DNA of 64,000 bases from Brachyspira hampsonii 30446 (GCF_000316195.1 NZ_JH994111.1:380571-444570); one strand, 5' to 3'. Positions 16,046-25,793 are shown, numbered from the stretch's first letter. A program made the numbers and translations. Notes: generated by a model not told the origin, from the letters alone.

Positions 16046-17104
16046 ATGAAAAATATAAAAATATATCTTATTTTTTTTATTGTATCATCTATAGCATTTG
16101 CTGATATAACTCCTAAGTTCGGAATAAAAAACAATTTTAGCTATATAGATATGAAAGAGACGGCATTTATGCCAAACTCTGTCTTAAGCAATGATACTTA
16201 TTTTTATTTGGGATTTGAATATCTTAATAATAATTTTTATTTTTCATTTAAGCCGGCATTAAGAATATACACCAAAGATAACATAGATCTCATTTATGAT
16301 AACGGTAATTTTATAAAGCAGACAGATAATAAAGCATATGCTTCTTTTACTTTTGATGAGATTCAATTTACATATATAAATGATATTTTTAGTTTTTATA
16401 TAGGTAAAAGAAAATTTCATTTCGGAGAAGGTTTTAATAGGCAGTATATGTTTGTAGGAGAGAGCGTATTATATAATGATTTTGATGCTTTATATAACAG
16501 CGAACTTAATTTTTATCAGAATAATATAACGCATTCTATAGGATTTATCACAGATACAAAGTCAATAGATTTACTAGAAGAACCAAAGTATTACAGAGCT
16601 TGGTATTATTTAAAATACTCTTCTTCACATTTGGGTTTAATGGCTATTACAAAATATACTTATGACTTAACACTTAAAAATAATTTAATGCTTGGTTTTG
16701 AGGCTTCATATATATTTGATATAGGGTTTAAACTTTACGGAAATGTTACTTATAATATTTTAAGCAGTGATAATATAGGAAAAAGTCTTAATGATATAAA
16801 AAGCCTTTTAGGAATAAATTATACTTTTATTTATAATTATGATTTTGTATTAAGTCCTTATGTTGAATATTTTTATGAGGATAGTCATTCATTTTACTCT
16901 ATAGGACTTTATTTATCTTTTCTTAATAATTTATTTAATATAATAACTTATTTTTCTCATTCGCCTAATTATAAAATGGATTTAAATACTAAATTTCTTA
17001 TCAACTATAATAATTTTAGTTTTACTTTTAACTATTATACTCCATTTAATCATGATGAAGTTTTGGAGCATGTATTTGAAATAGGTTTGGAGTATAATTA
17101 TTGA
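16046..17104 (+). CDS. predicted outer-membrane beta-barrel protein
   Basis: 352 residues with a signal peptide ending AFAD and dense amphipathic beta-strands rich in Tyr and Phe, ending in the hydrophobic-aromatic strand FEIGLEYNY typical of barrel C-termini. The FSFYIGKRKFHFGEGF stretch resembles strands in DUF1302- or porin-like proteins, but I cannot name the family. It is last in the envelope operon and could be the outer-membrane terminus of the LolA-like relay. Confidence 0.65.
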   Translation: MKNIKIYLIFFIVSSIAFADITPKFGIKNNFSYIDMKETAFMPNSVLSNDTYFYLGFEYLNNNFYFSFKPALRIYTKDNIDLIYDNGNFIKQTDNKAYASFTFDEIQFTYINDIFSFYIGKRKFHFGEGFNRQYMFVGESVLYNDFDALYNSELNFYQNNITHSIGFITDTKSIDLLEEPKYYRAWYYLKYSSSHLGLMAITKYTYDLTLKNNLMLGFEASYIFDIGFKLYGNVTYNILSSDNIGKSLNDIKSLLGINYTFIYNYDFVLSPYVEYFYEDSHSFYSIGLYLSFLNNLFNIITYFSHSPNYKMDLNTKFLINYNNFSFTFNYYTPFNHDEVLEHVFEIGLEYNY

Positions 17105-17337
17105 TTAATTTTCCTAAGTAATATATTTTTTAATACTTTATTTATTTTTACTTACACTAAGTATATTTACTAATTGAAGAAAATATAATATTTTTATTTA
17201 ATAATTATAAAACATATAATTAATAATATAAATTTTTTTAGTAATATTATTAAATATAGTAGTAAATCATTTTTTAATTTATTGATTAATTTATTATAAA
17301 AATATATAATACAATCAATATTAAAAAGGAGTAAAAT

Positions 17338-17688
17338 ATGATTAAAAAATTATTTTTATTTACTTTGTTAGTATCTAGTTTTTTGGTAATAAGCTGCAGC
17401 AACAAAGATACAACAGGAGCAACAGGTACAGGTATAGACTCAAAATATGATGGAACCTATTACTATGGTACAAGTGAAAGAATTGTAGTTGCTAATGGAG
17501 GAACTACTTCTTATACTTATGGGAATTATTCTACTACAGTGCTTACAGTTTCAAAAGAAAAATATTATAAATTATCAGATAATTCATTTAAAACAACTGT
17601 TGCAGGAGTTGAAGAGATTCTTACATTTACTGATTCAAGTTTGACTGTTAGTGTTTTAGGAAAAGAATTGTTTTACATAAAACAATAA
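17338..17688 (+). CDS. small lipoprotein
   Basis: 116-residue lipoprotein with an AAAAAGGAG ribosome-binding site. The signal ends in LVISCS, a lipobox with lipidated Cys near residue 19. The mature region (about 97 residues) is Thr/Gly/Tyr-rich beta-type sequence. It is paralogous to the gene at 17814 and to the broken copy at 6380-6568, so this family has been copied around the TOMM and pot loci. Function unknown. A short terminator hairpin (GGGCTGTAAAAAGCCTC) follows. Confidence 0.7.
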   Translation: MIKKLFLFTLLVSSFLVISCSNKDTTGATGTGIDSKYDGTYYYGTSERIVVANGGTTSYTYGNYSTTVLTVSKEKYYKLSDNSFKTTVAGVEEILTFTDSSLTVSVLGKELFYIKQ

Positions 17689-17813
17689 TAAAGTTTGATA
17701 AAATAAATGGGCTGTAAAAAGCCTCTATTTTTATTATTAACTGTTTTTATATATTGACTAATTAAATAAAAACATATATTCTTATGTCAGATATAAAAAA
17801 GGAGCAAAATAGT

Positions 17814-18272
17814 ATGAAAAAATTATTTTTATTTACTTTGTTGTTTTCAAGTTTTTTAGTAATAAGCTGTAATAATAAAGATAAAACAGGTCCTAATAAT
17901 GCATCAGTAGGAATAGATACAATATATGCTGGAACTTATAGCGGTAATACAAGTATCTATGAAGATTTTGGTATAATGACGGAAACTATGCTGACAACTC
18001 TTACAGTGAGGGCCGACGGTTCAGCTTTAATTGAGCTTAATAATAGTGGTGCAATAATTACAATAGATATAACTAAATATTTTCAAGATGACGGTGCAGG
18101 AAAATATATATGCAAAGGTTATAATAGTAATTATGGCTTCCCTTATATTTTGTATTTTAATTTTAGTGATTCATCAGTATCTATTCAGATGACTGAAAAT
18201 TATTCTGAAGATTCTAATCTTATACCAAGTGTAAGGGTTGGTATTCTTAATGCATCAACACCTGCACAGTAA
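17814..18272 (+). CDS. small lipoprotein, paralogue
   Basis: 152-residue lipoprotein whose signal (KKLFLFTLLFSSFLVISC) is nearly the same as in the preceding gene. ATG 17814 is chosen because AAAGGAGC lies just upstream and the earlier in-frame ATG at 17784 would precede the signal. The mature region starts NNKDKTGP and is predicted beta-rich. Function unknown. A terminator at 18300 separates it from the pot leader. Confidence 0.7.
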   Translation: MKKLFLFTLLFSSFLVISCNNKDKTGPNNASVGIDTIYAGTYSGNTSIYEDFGIMTETMLTTLTVRADGSALIELNNSGAIITIDITKYFQDDGAGKYICKGYNSNYGFPYILYFNFSDSSVSIQMTENYSEDSNLIPSVRVGILNASTPAQ

Positions 18273-18297
18273 TAATATAATTGTATAATACAAATTA

Positions 18298-18325
18298 GAG
18301 GAGCCTTTTTAAGCTCCTTTTTTAT
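18298..18325 (+). terminator. terminator after lipoprotein gene
   Basis: Stem GGAGC (18300-18304) and GCTCC (18313-18317) followed by six Ts. Confidence 0.7.
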
Positions 18326-18385
18326 TTGCATTTAAAATTATTTTTATAAAGCATTAAAAAATTACTAAAAATATTTCTTATACTA

Positions 18386-18413
18386 TTGACATTATTTATA
18401 TTTGTATTATATT
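18386..18413 (+). promoter_or_regulatory. promoter upstream of potABCD, duplicated from the sagA2 region
   Basis: TTGACA at 18386-18391 and TATATT at 18408-18413 with a 16-base spacer. The stretch from about 18320 to 18470, including TTTTATTTGCATT, TATACTATTGACATT, TTCAATAATAAAT and TAATGGATATTCTTTG, aligns with 6605-6755 before sagA copy 2. The same cassette therefore drives two unrelated operons. Confidence 0.65.
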
Positions 18414-18529
18414 GATTTTCAATAATAAATTATTTATGCAATAGCTCGAGTAATGGATATTCTTTGCAGGTGTATCTGTTGACTAAGAAAGGCTTATTAT
18501 TAATCTATAATTAGCTAGAACGAAAAAAA

Positions 18530-18622
18530 CCCTATGCGGGTAAGCGACGAGTAAACTGCGTTTTATACGTTAAGATGTATATACGTAATTTTACGGAGGC
18601 TATTGCAAATATACGCATAGGG
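18530..18622 (+). promoter_or_regulatory. structured 5' leader of potABCD, possible riboswitch
   Basis: CCCTATGCG at 18530-18538 is perfectly complementary to CGCATAGGG at 18614-18622. The 3' arm includes the start of the AGGGGG Shine-Dalgarno before ATG 18632, so closing the 9-bp stem would hide the ribosome-binding site. The enclosed 75 bases contain further small stems (CGTAATTTTACG at 18584-18595; TACGT/ACGTA). I cannot match it to a named riboswitch class. Confidence 0.5.
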
Positions 18623-18631
18623 GGCTTTATC

Positions 18632-19690
18632 ATGAGCGATAATATTATCGTGTCTTTAAAAAATATCAATGTTTCCTACGATGAAAACTCTATATTAGAA
18701 AATCTTAATCTTGATATCAAAGATAAAGAATTTTTAACTCTTTTAGGACCTTCAGGCTGCGGCAAAACAACTATACTTAGAACTATAGCAGGTTTCATAA
18801 AGCCCAATTCAGGAGAAGTTCTTTTTGACGGAAAAGTTATTAATGATACTCCTGCTTACAAGAGGGAAGTTAATACAGTTTTTCAGCGATATGCATTGTT
18901 TCCGCATTTAAATGTTTTTGAAAACATTGCTTTCGGACTTAATCTTAAAAAAGTTCCTAAATCAGAGATTAAAGAGAGAGTTCATCAAATGCTTAAAATG
19001 GTGAACTTAGAAAATTACGGAAACAGAAATATTGCAAGGCTTTCAGGCGGACAGCAGCAGAGAGTTGCAATTGCAAGGGCGCTTATTAATAAACCTAGAG
19101 TGCTGCTTCTTGATGAGCCTTTGGGGGCTTTGGATTTGAAACTTAGAAAAGAAATGCAGATAGAATTAAAGAAAATTCAGCAGTCTTTAGAAATTACTTT
19201 TGTATATGTTACTCATGATCAGGAAGAAGCTTTAACTATGAGCGACACTGTAGCAGTAATGAAAGACGGAGAAATACTTCAGATAGGAACTCCTGAAGAT
19301 ATATACAATGAACCTAAGAATGCATTTATAGCAGACTTTATAGGAGAGAGCAATATTATAGATGGGATTATGCATGATGATTATTCTGTAGAGTTTGCTG
19401 GGTATATGTTTGAATGCGTGGACAAAGGTTTTGAAAAATTAGAAAAAGTTGATGTTGTTATAAGACCTGAAGATATAATAGTTGTACCGCCTGATAATGC
19501 TAATATATCTGGTTTGGTAGAATCTGCTATATTTAAAGGCGTTCATTTTGAGATGATACTTGATGCCCATGGTTATAAATGGATAATACACTCTACAGAA
19601 AAATGGGAAGCAGGTACTGAAATAGGGATAGATGTTGCTAAAGAGAATATACATATCATGAAAAAAACTGTAGAAGAGGTGATATTATGA
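18632..19690 (+). CDS. potA: spermidine/putrescine ABC transporter ATPase
   Basis: 352-residue ATPase of a polyamine importer. Walker [11 protein letters not shown]-loop region [20 protein letters not shown], signature [16 protein letters not shown] and Walker [13 protein letters not shown] are all intact. A C-terminal TOBE-like regulatory domain begins near residue 240 ([11 protein letters not shown]). ATG 18632 is chosen because AGGGGG lies 8 bases upstream; the longer frame from 18575 runs through the structured leader. It overlaps potB by four bases. Confidence 0.92.
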   Translation: MSDNIIVSLKNINVSYDENSILENLNLDIKDKEFLTLLGPSGCGKTTILRTIAGFIKPNSGEVLFDGKVINDTPAYKREVNTVFQRYALFPHLNVFENIAFGLNLKKVPKSEIKERVHQMLKMVNLENYGNRNIARLSGGQQQRVAIARALINKPRVLLLDEPLGALDLKLRKEMQIELKKIQQSLEITFVYVTHDQEEALTMSDTVAVMKDGEILQIGTPEDIYNEPKNAFIADFIGESNIIDGIMHDDYSVEFAGYMFECVDKGFEKLEKVDVVIRPEDIIVVPPDNANISGLVESAIFKGVHFEMILDAHGYKWIIHSTEKWEAGTEIGIDVAKENIHIMKKTVEEVIL

Positions 19691-20505
19691 AAACAAAAAT
19701 ACCGGCAATACCTTATTTAATCTGGACATTAGTTTTTGTATTAGTTCCTCTTTTTTTAGTTATATATTTTGCTTTTACAAATCAAAATGGAGATTTTACT
19801 TTAAATAACTTTGCTAATGTTACATCATTTACTCCTGTTATAGTTCGTTCTGTGGTGCTTGCATCTATTGCTACGATAATATGTTTGATACTTGCTTATC
19901 CTATGTCATATTATATATCAAGGCAGGAAAAAACAGTTCAGCATGCTCTTATAATGCTTGTAATGCTTCCTATGTGGATGAATTTTCTTCTTAGAACTTA
20001 TGCTTGGATGACTATATTAGAAAATAATGGGCTTATAAATAAAGCTTTTATTTTTATGGGGCTTTCACCTGTAAAGCTTATAAATACTCAGACTGCTGTA
20101 TTAATAGGAATGGTTTATAATTATCTTCCTTTTATGATACTTCCGCTTTATTCGGTTATGACTAAAATACATCATAGTTTGATAGAGGCTTCTCAGGATT
20201 TGGGAGCTAATTCTTTTGATGTATTCAGCAAAGTAATATTTCCATTAAGTCTGCCTGGAATGGCTGCTGGAGTTACAATGGTATTTGTGGCAGCTGTTAG
20301 TACATTTGTAATTTCTCGTATGCTTGGCGGAGGATCTAATATACTTATAGGCGATTTAATAGAGATGCAGTTTTTAGGTATGTCTTATAATCCTAATTTA
20401 GGTTCGGCTATAAGTTTGGTGTTAATTGTAATATCTTTATGTGCTATTATGCTTATGCAGCAGATAGATGAAGAAGATGAAGATATTAATGGTATGTTTT
20501 TATAA
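19687..20505 (+). CDS. potB: spermidine/putrescine ABC transporter permease PotB
   Basis: 272 residues with six membrane helices and the importer EAA loop, seen as [26 protein letters not shown] near residue 180, which contacts PotA. Its position after potA (ATGA overlap) and before potC gives the PotB assignment. It forms the heterodimeric channel with PotC. The C-terminal tail is acidic (DEEDEDIN). Confidence 0.92.
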   Translation: MKTKIPAIPYLIWTLVFVLVPLFLVIYFAFTNQNGDFTLNNFANVTSFTPVIVRSVVLASIATIICLILAYPMSYYISRQEKTVQHALIMLVMLPMWMNFLLRTYAWMTILENNGLINKAFIFMGLSPVKLINTQTAVLIGMVYNYLPFMILPLYSVMTKIHHSLIEASQDLGANSFDVFSKVIFPLSLPGMAAGVTMVFVAAVSTFVISRMLGGGSNILIGDLIEMQFLGMSYNPNLGSAISLVLIVISLCAIMLMQQIDEEDEDINGMFL

Positions 20506-20517
20506 GGATATGCCGTT

Positions 20518-21327
20518 ATGATAAAGAAAATATTATCAAGAAGTTATATTGCTTTTATATTTTTATTTTTATATGCTCCAATAGCAATATTAATTTTTTT
20601 CTCTTTTAATAAGGCTAGAGGAAGAGGGGTTTTTACCGGTTTTACTTTGCATTGGTATAAAGAATTATTTTCCAATGATTTAATATTAAGTTCATTTGTT
20701 AATACAGTAATAGTTGCGGCAGTATCTTCAATATTTGCTACTATACTTGGTACAATGGCGGCAATAGGTATAAATAGTTTTAATAAAAAAATGAAAAGTG
20801 CTGTTATGGGTATTACTTATGTATCTATAATAAATCCTGAAATAGTAACAGGAATATCTTTAATGCTTTTATTTGTTATAATGAAGCTTAAATTCGGATT
20901 TACAACTTTAATATTAGCACATATAACTTTCAATGTACCTTATGTTATATTAAATGTACTTCCTAAGTTAAGACAGCAGGATAATAGTTTATATGAAGCG
21001 GCTTTGGATTTAGGCTGTACTCCTTCAATGGCTTTTTGGAAAGTTGTTATACCAGATATACTTCCAGGTATACTTGCCGGATTTTTAATGGCATTGACTT
21101 ATTCATTAGATGATTTTGTTGTAAGCTATTTTACTACGGGTATTACTTCTCAGACTTTGCCTATTACCATATATTCTATGACAAGAAAGAGAGTAAGCCC
21201 TGAGATTAATGCTATATCTACAGTTATATTTATAGTTGTACTTGTGAGTCTTGTTGTTATGAATTTAAAAGAGATTAAAAAAGAAAAATATTTAATGCAG
21301 TTAAAAAGAAAAATAAATAAAAATTAA
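20518..21327 (+). CDS. potC: spermidine/putrescine ABC transporter permease PotC
   Basis: 269 residues with six helices; the N-terminal YAPIAILIFFSFN segment is typical of PotC. The EAA loop is YEAALDLGCTPSMAFWKVVIPDILPG near residue 160, followed by LDDFVVSYFTTG, a conserved PotC stretch. It is 12 bases after potB with AAGGAT as ribosome-binding site, and ends with a lysine-rich cytoplasmic tail. Confidence 0.92.
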   Translation: MIKKILSRSYIAFIFLFLYAPIAILIFFSFNKARGRGVFTGFTLHWYKELFSNDLILSSFVNTVIVAAVSSIFATILGTMAAIGINSFNKKMKSAVMGITYVSIINPEIVTGISLMLLFVIMKLKFGFTTLILAHITFNVPYVILNVLPKLRQQDNSLYEAALDLGCTPSMAFWKVVIPDILPGILAGFLMALTYSLDDFVVSYFTTGITSQTLPITIYSMTRKRVSPEINAISTVIFIVVLVSLVVMNLKEIKKEKYLMQLKRKINKN

Positions 21328-21343
21328 AAAAAGGAGTAACAAA

Positions 21344-22546
21344 ATGAAAAAGAAAATTTTGGCAGTTCTTATGCTGATTGCTATAGTATCAAATGCTCAA
21401 ACTATTGATCTAAGCAAATTTGATACTAACTATTATCATAAGTATAAGGGACAGAATTTATCGGTTAATGTTTACAATTGGGGCGAGTATATATCTGATG
21501 GTTCAGACGGTTCATTAGATGTAAATAAAGTATTTGAGGAACTTACAGGAGTGAAAGTCAACTATTCTACTTTTGCCTCTAACGAAGAAATGTATGTTAA
21601 ATTAAAAGTAGGAGGTATTCAATATGATGTTATAATACCTTCTGACTATATGATAGAAAGACTTATAAGAGAAAATTTGGTAAGAAAATTGAATTTTAAT
21701 AATATTCCTGCAAATACTAATATCAATAAAAGATTTAAAAACCTTCCATTTGATGCTACAGGAGAATATTCTTTAGCTTATACTTGGGGTGTTACAGGTA
21801 TAATATATAATAGAGAGTTAGTAAGTGAAAAGGAATCCGATATAGATTGGAAAATACTTTTCGATAAAAAATATCAAGGACAAATACTTATGTATTATAA
21901 CCCTAGAGATGCTTTTGGAATAGCTCAGGCATATTTAGGATATTCTCTTAATACTACTAATGAATCAGAGCTTGCAGAATGTGCCAAACTTTTAAAAAGT
22001 CAAAAACCTTTGGTGCAGTCTTATGTAATGGATGAAATGTATGATAAGATGGAAGCTGGAGAGGCTGCTATAGGTGTTTATTATGCTGGGGACTCTTTAA
22101 GTATGATAGAAAACAATCCTAATTTGAATTTTGTTATTCCTAAAAAAGGAGCTAATTTATTTGTAGATTCTATGTGTATACCTTCTTCTTCAGGTTCTCC
22201 TGAGTTAGGTGAGATGTATATTAATTTCTTATCTGAACCTGAAATAGCTTTAGCAAATATAGAGTTTATTAATTATGCTTCTCCAAATGACGGAGCTATC
22301 GCTATAATGAGCAGCGAAATGAAGAATAATAAAATAATATATCCGGATAAGGAAACTTTGGATAATTGTGATGTTTATATAACATTGCCTGATGAAACTA
22401 ATATCTTAATGGAAGAATTATGGAATGAAATACTTTCTAATGATACTACATATAAAGGCTGGGTAATACCTGTTGCTTTGGGGGTTATAGTTCTTCTTTG
22501 CGTAGTTATTATCGTATTGAAAAAGATGAAAAGAAGAGAAAATTAA
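21344..22546 (+). CDS. potD: polyamine-binding protein PotD with C-terminal membrane anchor
   Basis: 400-residue extracytoplasmic solute-binding protein for the PotABC importer. The signal peptide ends SNAQ; conserved PotD segments include NVYNWGEYISDG, SDYMIERLIRENL, AYTWGVTGIIYNR and an EAAIGVYYAGD region. It has no lipobox. Instead, the last 30 residues form a membrane helix (WVIPVALGVIVLLCVVIIVL) followed by KKMKRREN, which would anchor the protein in the inner membrane facing the periplasm. Usual PotD is about 350 residues, freely soluble or lipid-anchored. It ends the operon before a strong terminator. Confidence 0.88.
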   Translation: MKKKILAVLMLIAIVSNAQTIDLSKFDTNYYHKYKGQNLSVNVYNWGEYISDGSDGSLDVNKVFEELTGVKVNYSTFASNEEMYVKLKVGGIQYDVIIPSDYMIERLIRENLVRKLNFNNIPANTNINKRFKNLPFDATGEYSLAYTWGVTGIIYNRELVSEKESDIDWKILFDKKYQGQILMYYNPRDAFGIAQAYLGYSLNTTNESELAECAKLLKSQKPLVQSYVMDEMYDKMEAGEAAIGVYYAGDSLSMIENNPNLNFVIPKKGANLFVDSMCIPSSSGSPELGEMYINFLSEPEIALANIEFINYASPNDGAIAIMSSEMKNNKIIYPDKETLDNCDVYITLPDETNILMEELWNEILSNDTTYKGWVIPVALGVIVLLCVVIIVLKKMKRREN

Positions 22547-22564
22547 TATTTGTCTTATGATATA

Positions 22565-22600
22565 AAAGCCTAGTATGTTTTAGCATGCTAGGCTTTTTTT
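22565..22600 (+). terminator. terminator of potABCD
   Basis: GCCTAGTATG and CATGCTAGGC arms around TTTTAG, followed by seven Ts. Confidence 0.85.
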
Positions 22601-22674
22601 ATTTATAAAAAATTACCTTGAAAAAGAGAATAATAGATATATAATTTTTATATAATATTTAAAGGAGAACTAAA

Positions 22675-24234
22675 ATGTTTAAAAGAGCTTATGTTATTTT
22701 ATTATTATCTTTAATCATTTTATTTTTATATTCCTGCTCTAATTCTACTGCAAAGAAAACAGGAAATACAGGCAGCTTAACCATAATACATATGAATGAT
22801 ACTCATGGAAAAGATGAACAAGAAATGGTTGTTAATAGTGATGTAAATCCTCCTGAAACTAACTATATGTATGGAGCAGCTAGAAGAGCTTCATATATAA
22901 AACAGGTAAAGTCTACTAATAATAATGTATTAGTACTTCATGCTGGAGACACTATTACAGGAAGTGTATATTCTACAGTATTTCAGGGAAGAGATGAAGT
23001 TGATATTATGAATATGATTGGAGTTGATGCTGCTGCTGTTGGAAATCACTTTGTAGATTATGGACTTAGCAATTTCACAGAGATTATGAAAGACAGAAAA
23101 TTTCCTACGCTTTCTTTAAATATAAAAAATAAATCAGATAATAGCTATTATGCTGCTCCATACATTGTTACAAATGTGAATGGACTTAATGTAGCAATTA
23201 TTGGTATAACAACTTCAGATTCTGTTTACAGTCCTAAAAATATTGAAGGTTTGGTGTTTGAAGAAGAAATTAAATCATTAAAAGATTTCATAAAACAAAC
23301 TCCTCTTAATACTACTAATGATCTTACAATATTGCTTAGCCATGTTGGATATGAAGCAGACAAAAAAATTGCTGAAGCCATTCCAAATACATTTGATATA
23401 ATAATAGGAGGGCATAGTCATACTGAATTAGAAAAAGCTGAAGTTGTTAATGGTACTCATATAGTTCAGGCTGGTTCTTACGGACATTATTTAGGAAATA
23501 TTAATTTGAATGTTAATAATGGGGTAATGGATAAAAATAATTTAAACTATAAATTAGTAGCTATGGATCAGACAATAGAGCAGGATAATGATATGCTTGC
23601 ATTTATTAATGAGATGAAAGGTACGGTGGACAAAGAATTCAATGTAAGAATAGGATCTTTACCTATGGAATTAGCTCATGACGGAATAAGATCGAACTCT
23701 ATGGCTATAGGAAATTTTGCATGCGATTTAGTAAAAGATTCTTATGAAAATGTTGATATTGTAATGATTAATTCCGGAAATTTAAGATCTGCATTAAAAG
23801 CTGGGGATATTACTTTAGGAAACATACAGAATGAATTTGCTCCTTTTGATAATGAAGTGATTATAGTTTCATTGAATGGAAAGGATATTCTTGATATGAT
23901 AAAACTTTCTGGTAAAAAGAGAGGACTTGGAGGATTCTTACAGTATTCTAAGGGTATGGAAGTAAAATACACAGCAGACGGAGAGTTAGTATCGGCAAAA
24001 TTGAATGGAGATGATATAAGTGAAGCTAAAGATTACACTGTTATTTTATCAGATTTTGTATTTGACGGCGGAGACGGATATTTTGATGCTCAAAATAATC
24101 CTATTGGTAGAAAAGGAAAAAATGTTGTTCATACTGGAAATGATATAAGAGATGCTTTAATATCAAAGATTAAAGAGTTCAATAATGTTCCTTATGATTA
24201 TATTGATCAAAATCCAAGAGTAATATTTGAATAA
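22675..24234 (+). CDS. 5'-nucleotidase/UshA-like metallophosphoesterase lipoprotein
   Basis: 519-residue lipoprotein (lipobox YSCS, Cys near residue 21) of the 5'-nucleotidase family. The N-terminal metallophosphatase domain shows HMNDTHGK, HAGDTITGS, GNHFVDYG (usual GNHEFD, with Asn-His kept), LSHVG and GGHSHTE. The C-terminal nucleotide-binding domain starts near residue 320 and includes SGNLRSALKAGDIT and FDGGDGY. It probably dephosphorylates nucleotides in the periplasm for nucleoside salvage. It has its own AAAGGAGA site and terminator. Confidence 0.87.
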   Translation: MFKRAYVILLLSLIILFLYSCSNSTAKKTGNTGSLTIIHMNDTHGKDEQEMVVNSDVNPPETNYMYGAARRASYIKQVKSTNNNVLVLHAGDTITGSVYSTVFQGRDEVDIMNMIGVDAAAVGNHFVDYGLSNFTEIMKDRKFPTLSLNIKNKSDNSYYAAPYIVTNVNGLNVAIIGITTSDSVYSPKNIEGLVFEEEIKSLKDFIKQTPLNTTNDLTILLSHVGYEADKKIAEAIPNTFDIIIGGHSHTELEKAEVVNGTHIVQAGSYGHYLGNINLNVNNGVMDKNNLNYKLVAMDQTIEQDNDMLAFINEMKGTVDKEFNVRIGSLPMELAHDGIRSNSMAIGNFACDLVKDSYENVDIVMINSGNLRSALKAGDITLGNIQNEFAPFDNEVIIVSLNGKDILDMIKLSGKKRGLGGFLQYSKGMEVKYTADGELVSAKLNGDDISEAKDYTVILSDFVFDGGDGYFDAQNNPIGRKGKNVVHTGNDIRDALISKIKEFNNVPYDYIDQNPRVIFE

Positions 24235-24254
24235 TAGTAATTAAAAGATAAATA

Positions 24255-24289
24255 AGAGTCTAGTTGTAATAAACTAGGCTCTTTTTTTA
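24255..24289 (+). terminator. terminator of the 5'-nucleotidase gene
   Basis: AGAGTCTAGTT and AACTAGGCTCT arms with a loop of about six bases and a following T-run. Confidence 0.85.
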
Positions 24290-24603
24290 TATACGATAAC
24301 ATTTTAAAAAATTAATTTACACGCGGTGATTAGATTTTAAACATAAAAAAAATTATTCTGTAATAAGAATTCATAATATAGTTTTCATTAAACGCGTGCT
24401 TAAATTAGTTATAAATTTTAAAAAAAATAGGGTGGGGCATATTATTTCTGTGTTCATAAAAATAGAAATAAAAAGTTAAAAATAACTAATTATAACAATA
24501 AGGAAAAAGGGCGGGCATTCTAATAAAATTTAGAAACCAACCCTTTATTTTTATCATATAGTATTATTAATAATATTAAAATGAATTTTTTCAATATTAT
24601 TTT
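24290..24603. other. gene-free AT-rich gap
   Basis: No coding frame, RNA gene or complete mobile element seen. It holds a loose inverted pair (CACGCGGTG near 24322; ACGCGTGC near 24392), a G-run GGGTGGGGC near 24430, and AAAGGG/CCCTTT arms near 24506 and 24540 that could act as a weak terminator for deoB. It may be an eroded repeat. Confidence 0.4.
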
Positions 24604-25761
24604 TTATAAAAAACAGCCTTTAAGTTTAGTATCACCAAGTAAATGCTTTTCTATTGATGCCGCTATAGAAACAAAAGAATCTTTCACACCTATATCAATA
24701 TTTTTTTTCAATTTTTTTCCGTAAGCAAGTATAGGTATATACTCTCTTGTATGATCGCTTCCCTTGTATGTAGGATCGCATCCATGATCAGCAGTTATAA
24801 TAAATAAATCATCATCATTCAAATTTTCAATCATATCAGGAATATATCTATCAAACTCTTCTAATGCATTTTTGTATCCTTTAGGATCTCTTCTATGTCC
24901 GTAAAGCATATCAAAATCAACCAAATTTGTAAATATTAATCCTTCATCAATTTCTTTAATAGCTTTAATAGTTTTTTCTATACCATCAAGATTGTTTTTA
25001 TTAGTTTGTCTGTTTTCTGTAATTCCAACACCTGCAAATATATCGCTTGTTTTTCCTATGCCTACAACAGGAAGACTATGATTTTTTAATCTGTCAAGCA
25101 TAGTTTCTCCGCTTGGAGGCACTGAATAATCATGTCTTCTTTCAGTTCTTTTATAACTGCCTTTAGTTCCTATATAAGGACGAGCTATAACTCTTGCTAC
25201 AGGAGAATATTCATTGCATATTTCAAGAGTTTTTTTGCATATATTATAAAGCTCATCTATCGGTATTATTTCCTCATGAGCTGCAATTTGAAGCACAGAA
25301 TCAGCAGAAGTATAAACAATTAAAGAACCATTTTTTAATTGTTCATCAGCATAATCATCTATAACTTCAGTACCTGAATAAGGCTTATTGCATACAACTT
25401 TTCTTCCTGAAACTTCTTCTATTTTTTTTATAGTAATTTCAGGAAAACCATTAGGATATGTATTAAAAGGTTTTTCTGAAACAAGCCCTGCTATTTCCCA
25501 ATGTCCTGTAGTGGTATCCTTAGCTTTAGAAGTTTCCATCGCTTTACCATAATATCCTAAAGCATTATTATTTTTAGAAACTCCTTTTATATCTATTATG
25601 TTTCCAAGACCTATTTTTTCCATATTAGGAAGAGCTATTCCTCCTTCAGCTTCCGCTAAATGAGCAAGAGTATTAACTCCCTCATCACCAAATACAGCTG
25701 CATCAGGTAAAGCACCTACACCGCAGCTATCTACAACTATTAAAACAGCTTTCTTTTTCAT
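24604..25761 (-). CDS. deoB: phosphopentomutase
   Basis: 385 residues. It interconverts ribose-1-phosphate (or deoxyribose-1-phosphate) with the 5-phosphate form in nucleoside catabolism and salvage. Alkaline-phosphatase-superfamily motifs are clear: VVDSCGVGALPDA at the N-terminus, the metal/Thr segment TTGHWEIAG near residue 87 and ITADHGCDPT near 325, followed by SDHTREYIP. Length matches the family. AGGATT precedes the start. A MITE copy sits 32 bases upstream of the start, between deoB and nagB. Confidence 0.95.
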   Translation of the reverse strand: MKKKAVLIVVDSCGVGALPDAAVFGDEGVNTLAHLAEAEGGIALPNMEKIGLGNIIDIKGVSKNNNALGYYGKAMETSKAKDTTTGHWEIAGLVSEKPFNTYPNGFPEITIKKIEEVSGRKVVCNKPYSGTEVIDDYADEQLKNGSLIVYTSADSVLQIAAHEEIIPIDELYNICKKTLEICNEYSPVARVIARPYIGTKGSYKRTERRHDYSVPPSGETMLDRLKNHSLPVVGIGKTSDIFAGVGITENRQTNKNNLDGIEKTIKAIKEIDEGLIFTNLVDFDMLYGHRRDPKGYKNALEEFDRYIPDMIENLNDDDLFIITADHGCDPTYKGSDHTREYIPILAYGKKLKKNIDIGVKDSFVSIAASIEKHLLGDTKLKGCFL

Positions 25762-25793
25762 ATATGAATCCTATACTTATAAATTTATATCAT

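Noticed and set aside
18480..18632. Assignment of the pot leader to a known riboswitch class (guanidine, preQ1, THF and others considered)
   Set aside because: None of the consensus cores I remember fits; only the stem over the Shine-Dalgarno is supported.
23742..23972. Minus-strand frame inside the 5'-nucleotidase gene
   Set aside because: Antisense shadow with no independent signals.
24290..24603. Possible tRNA or small-RNA gene in the gap
   Set aside because: No cloverleaf or conserved T-loop found; only weak inverted pairs.
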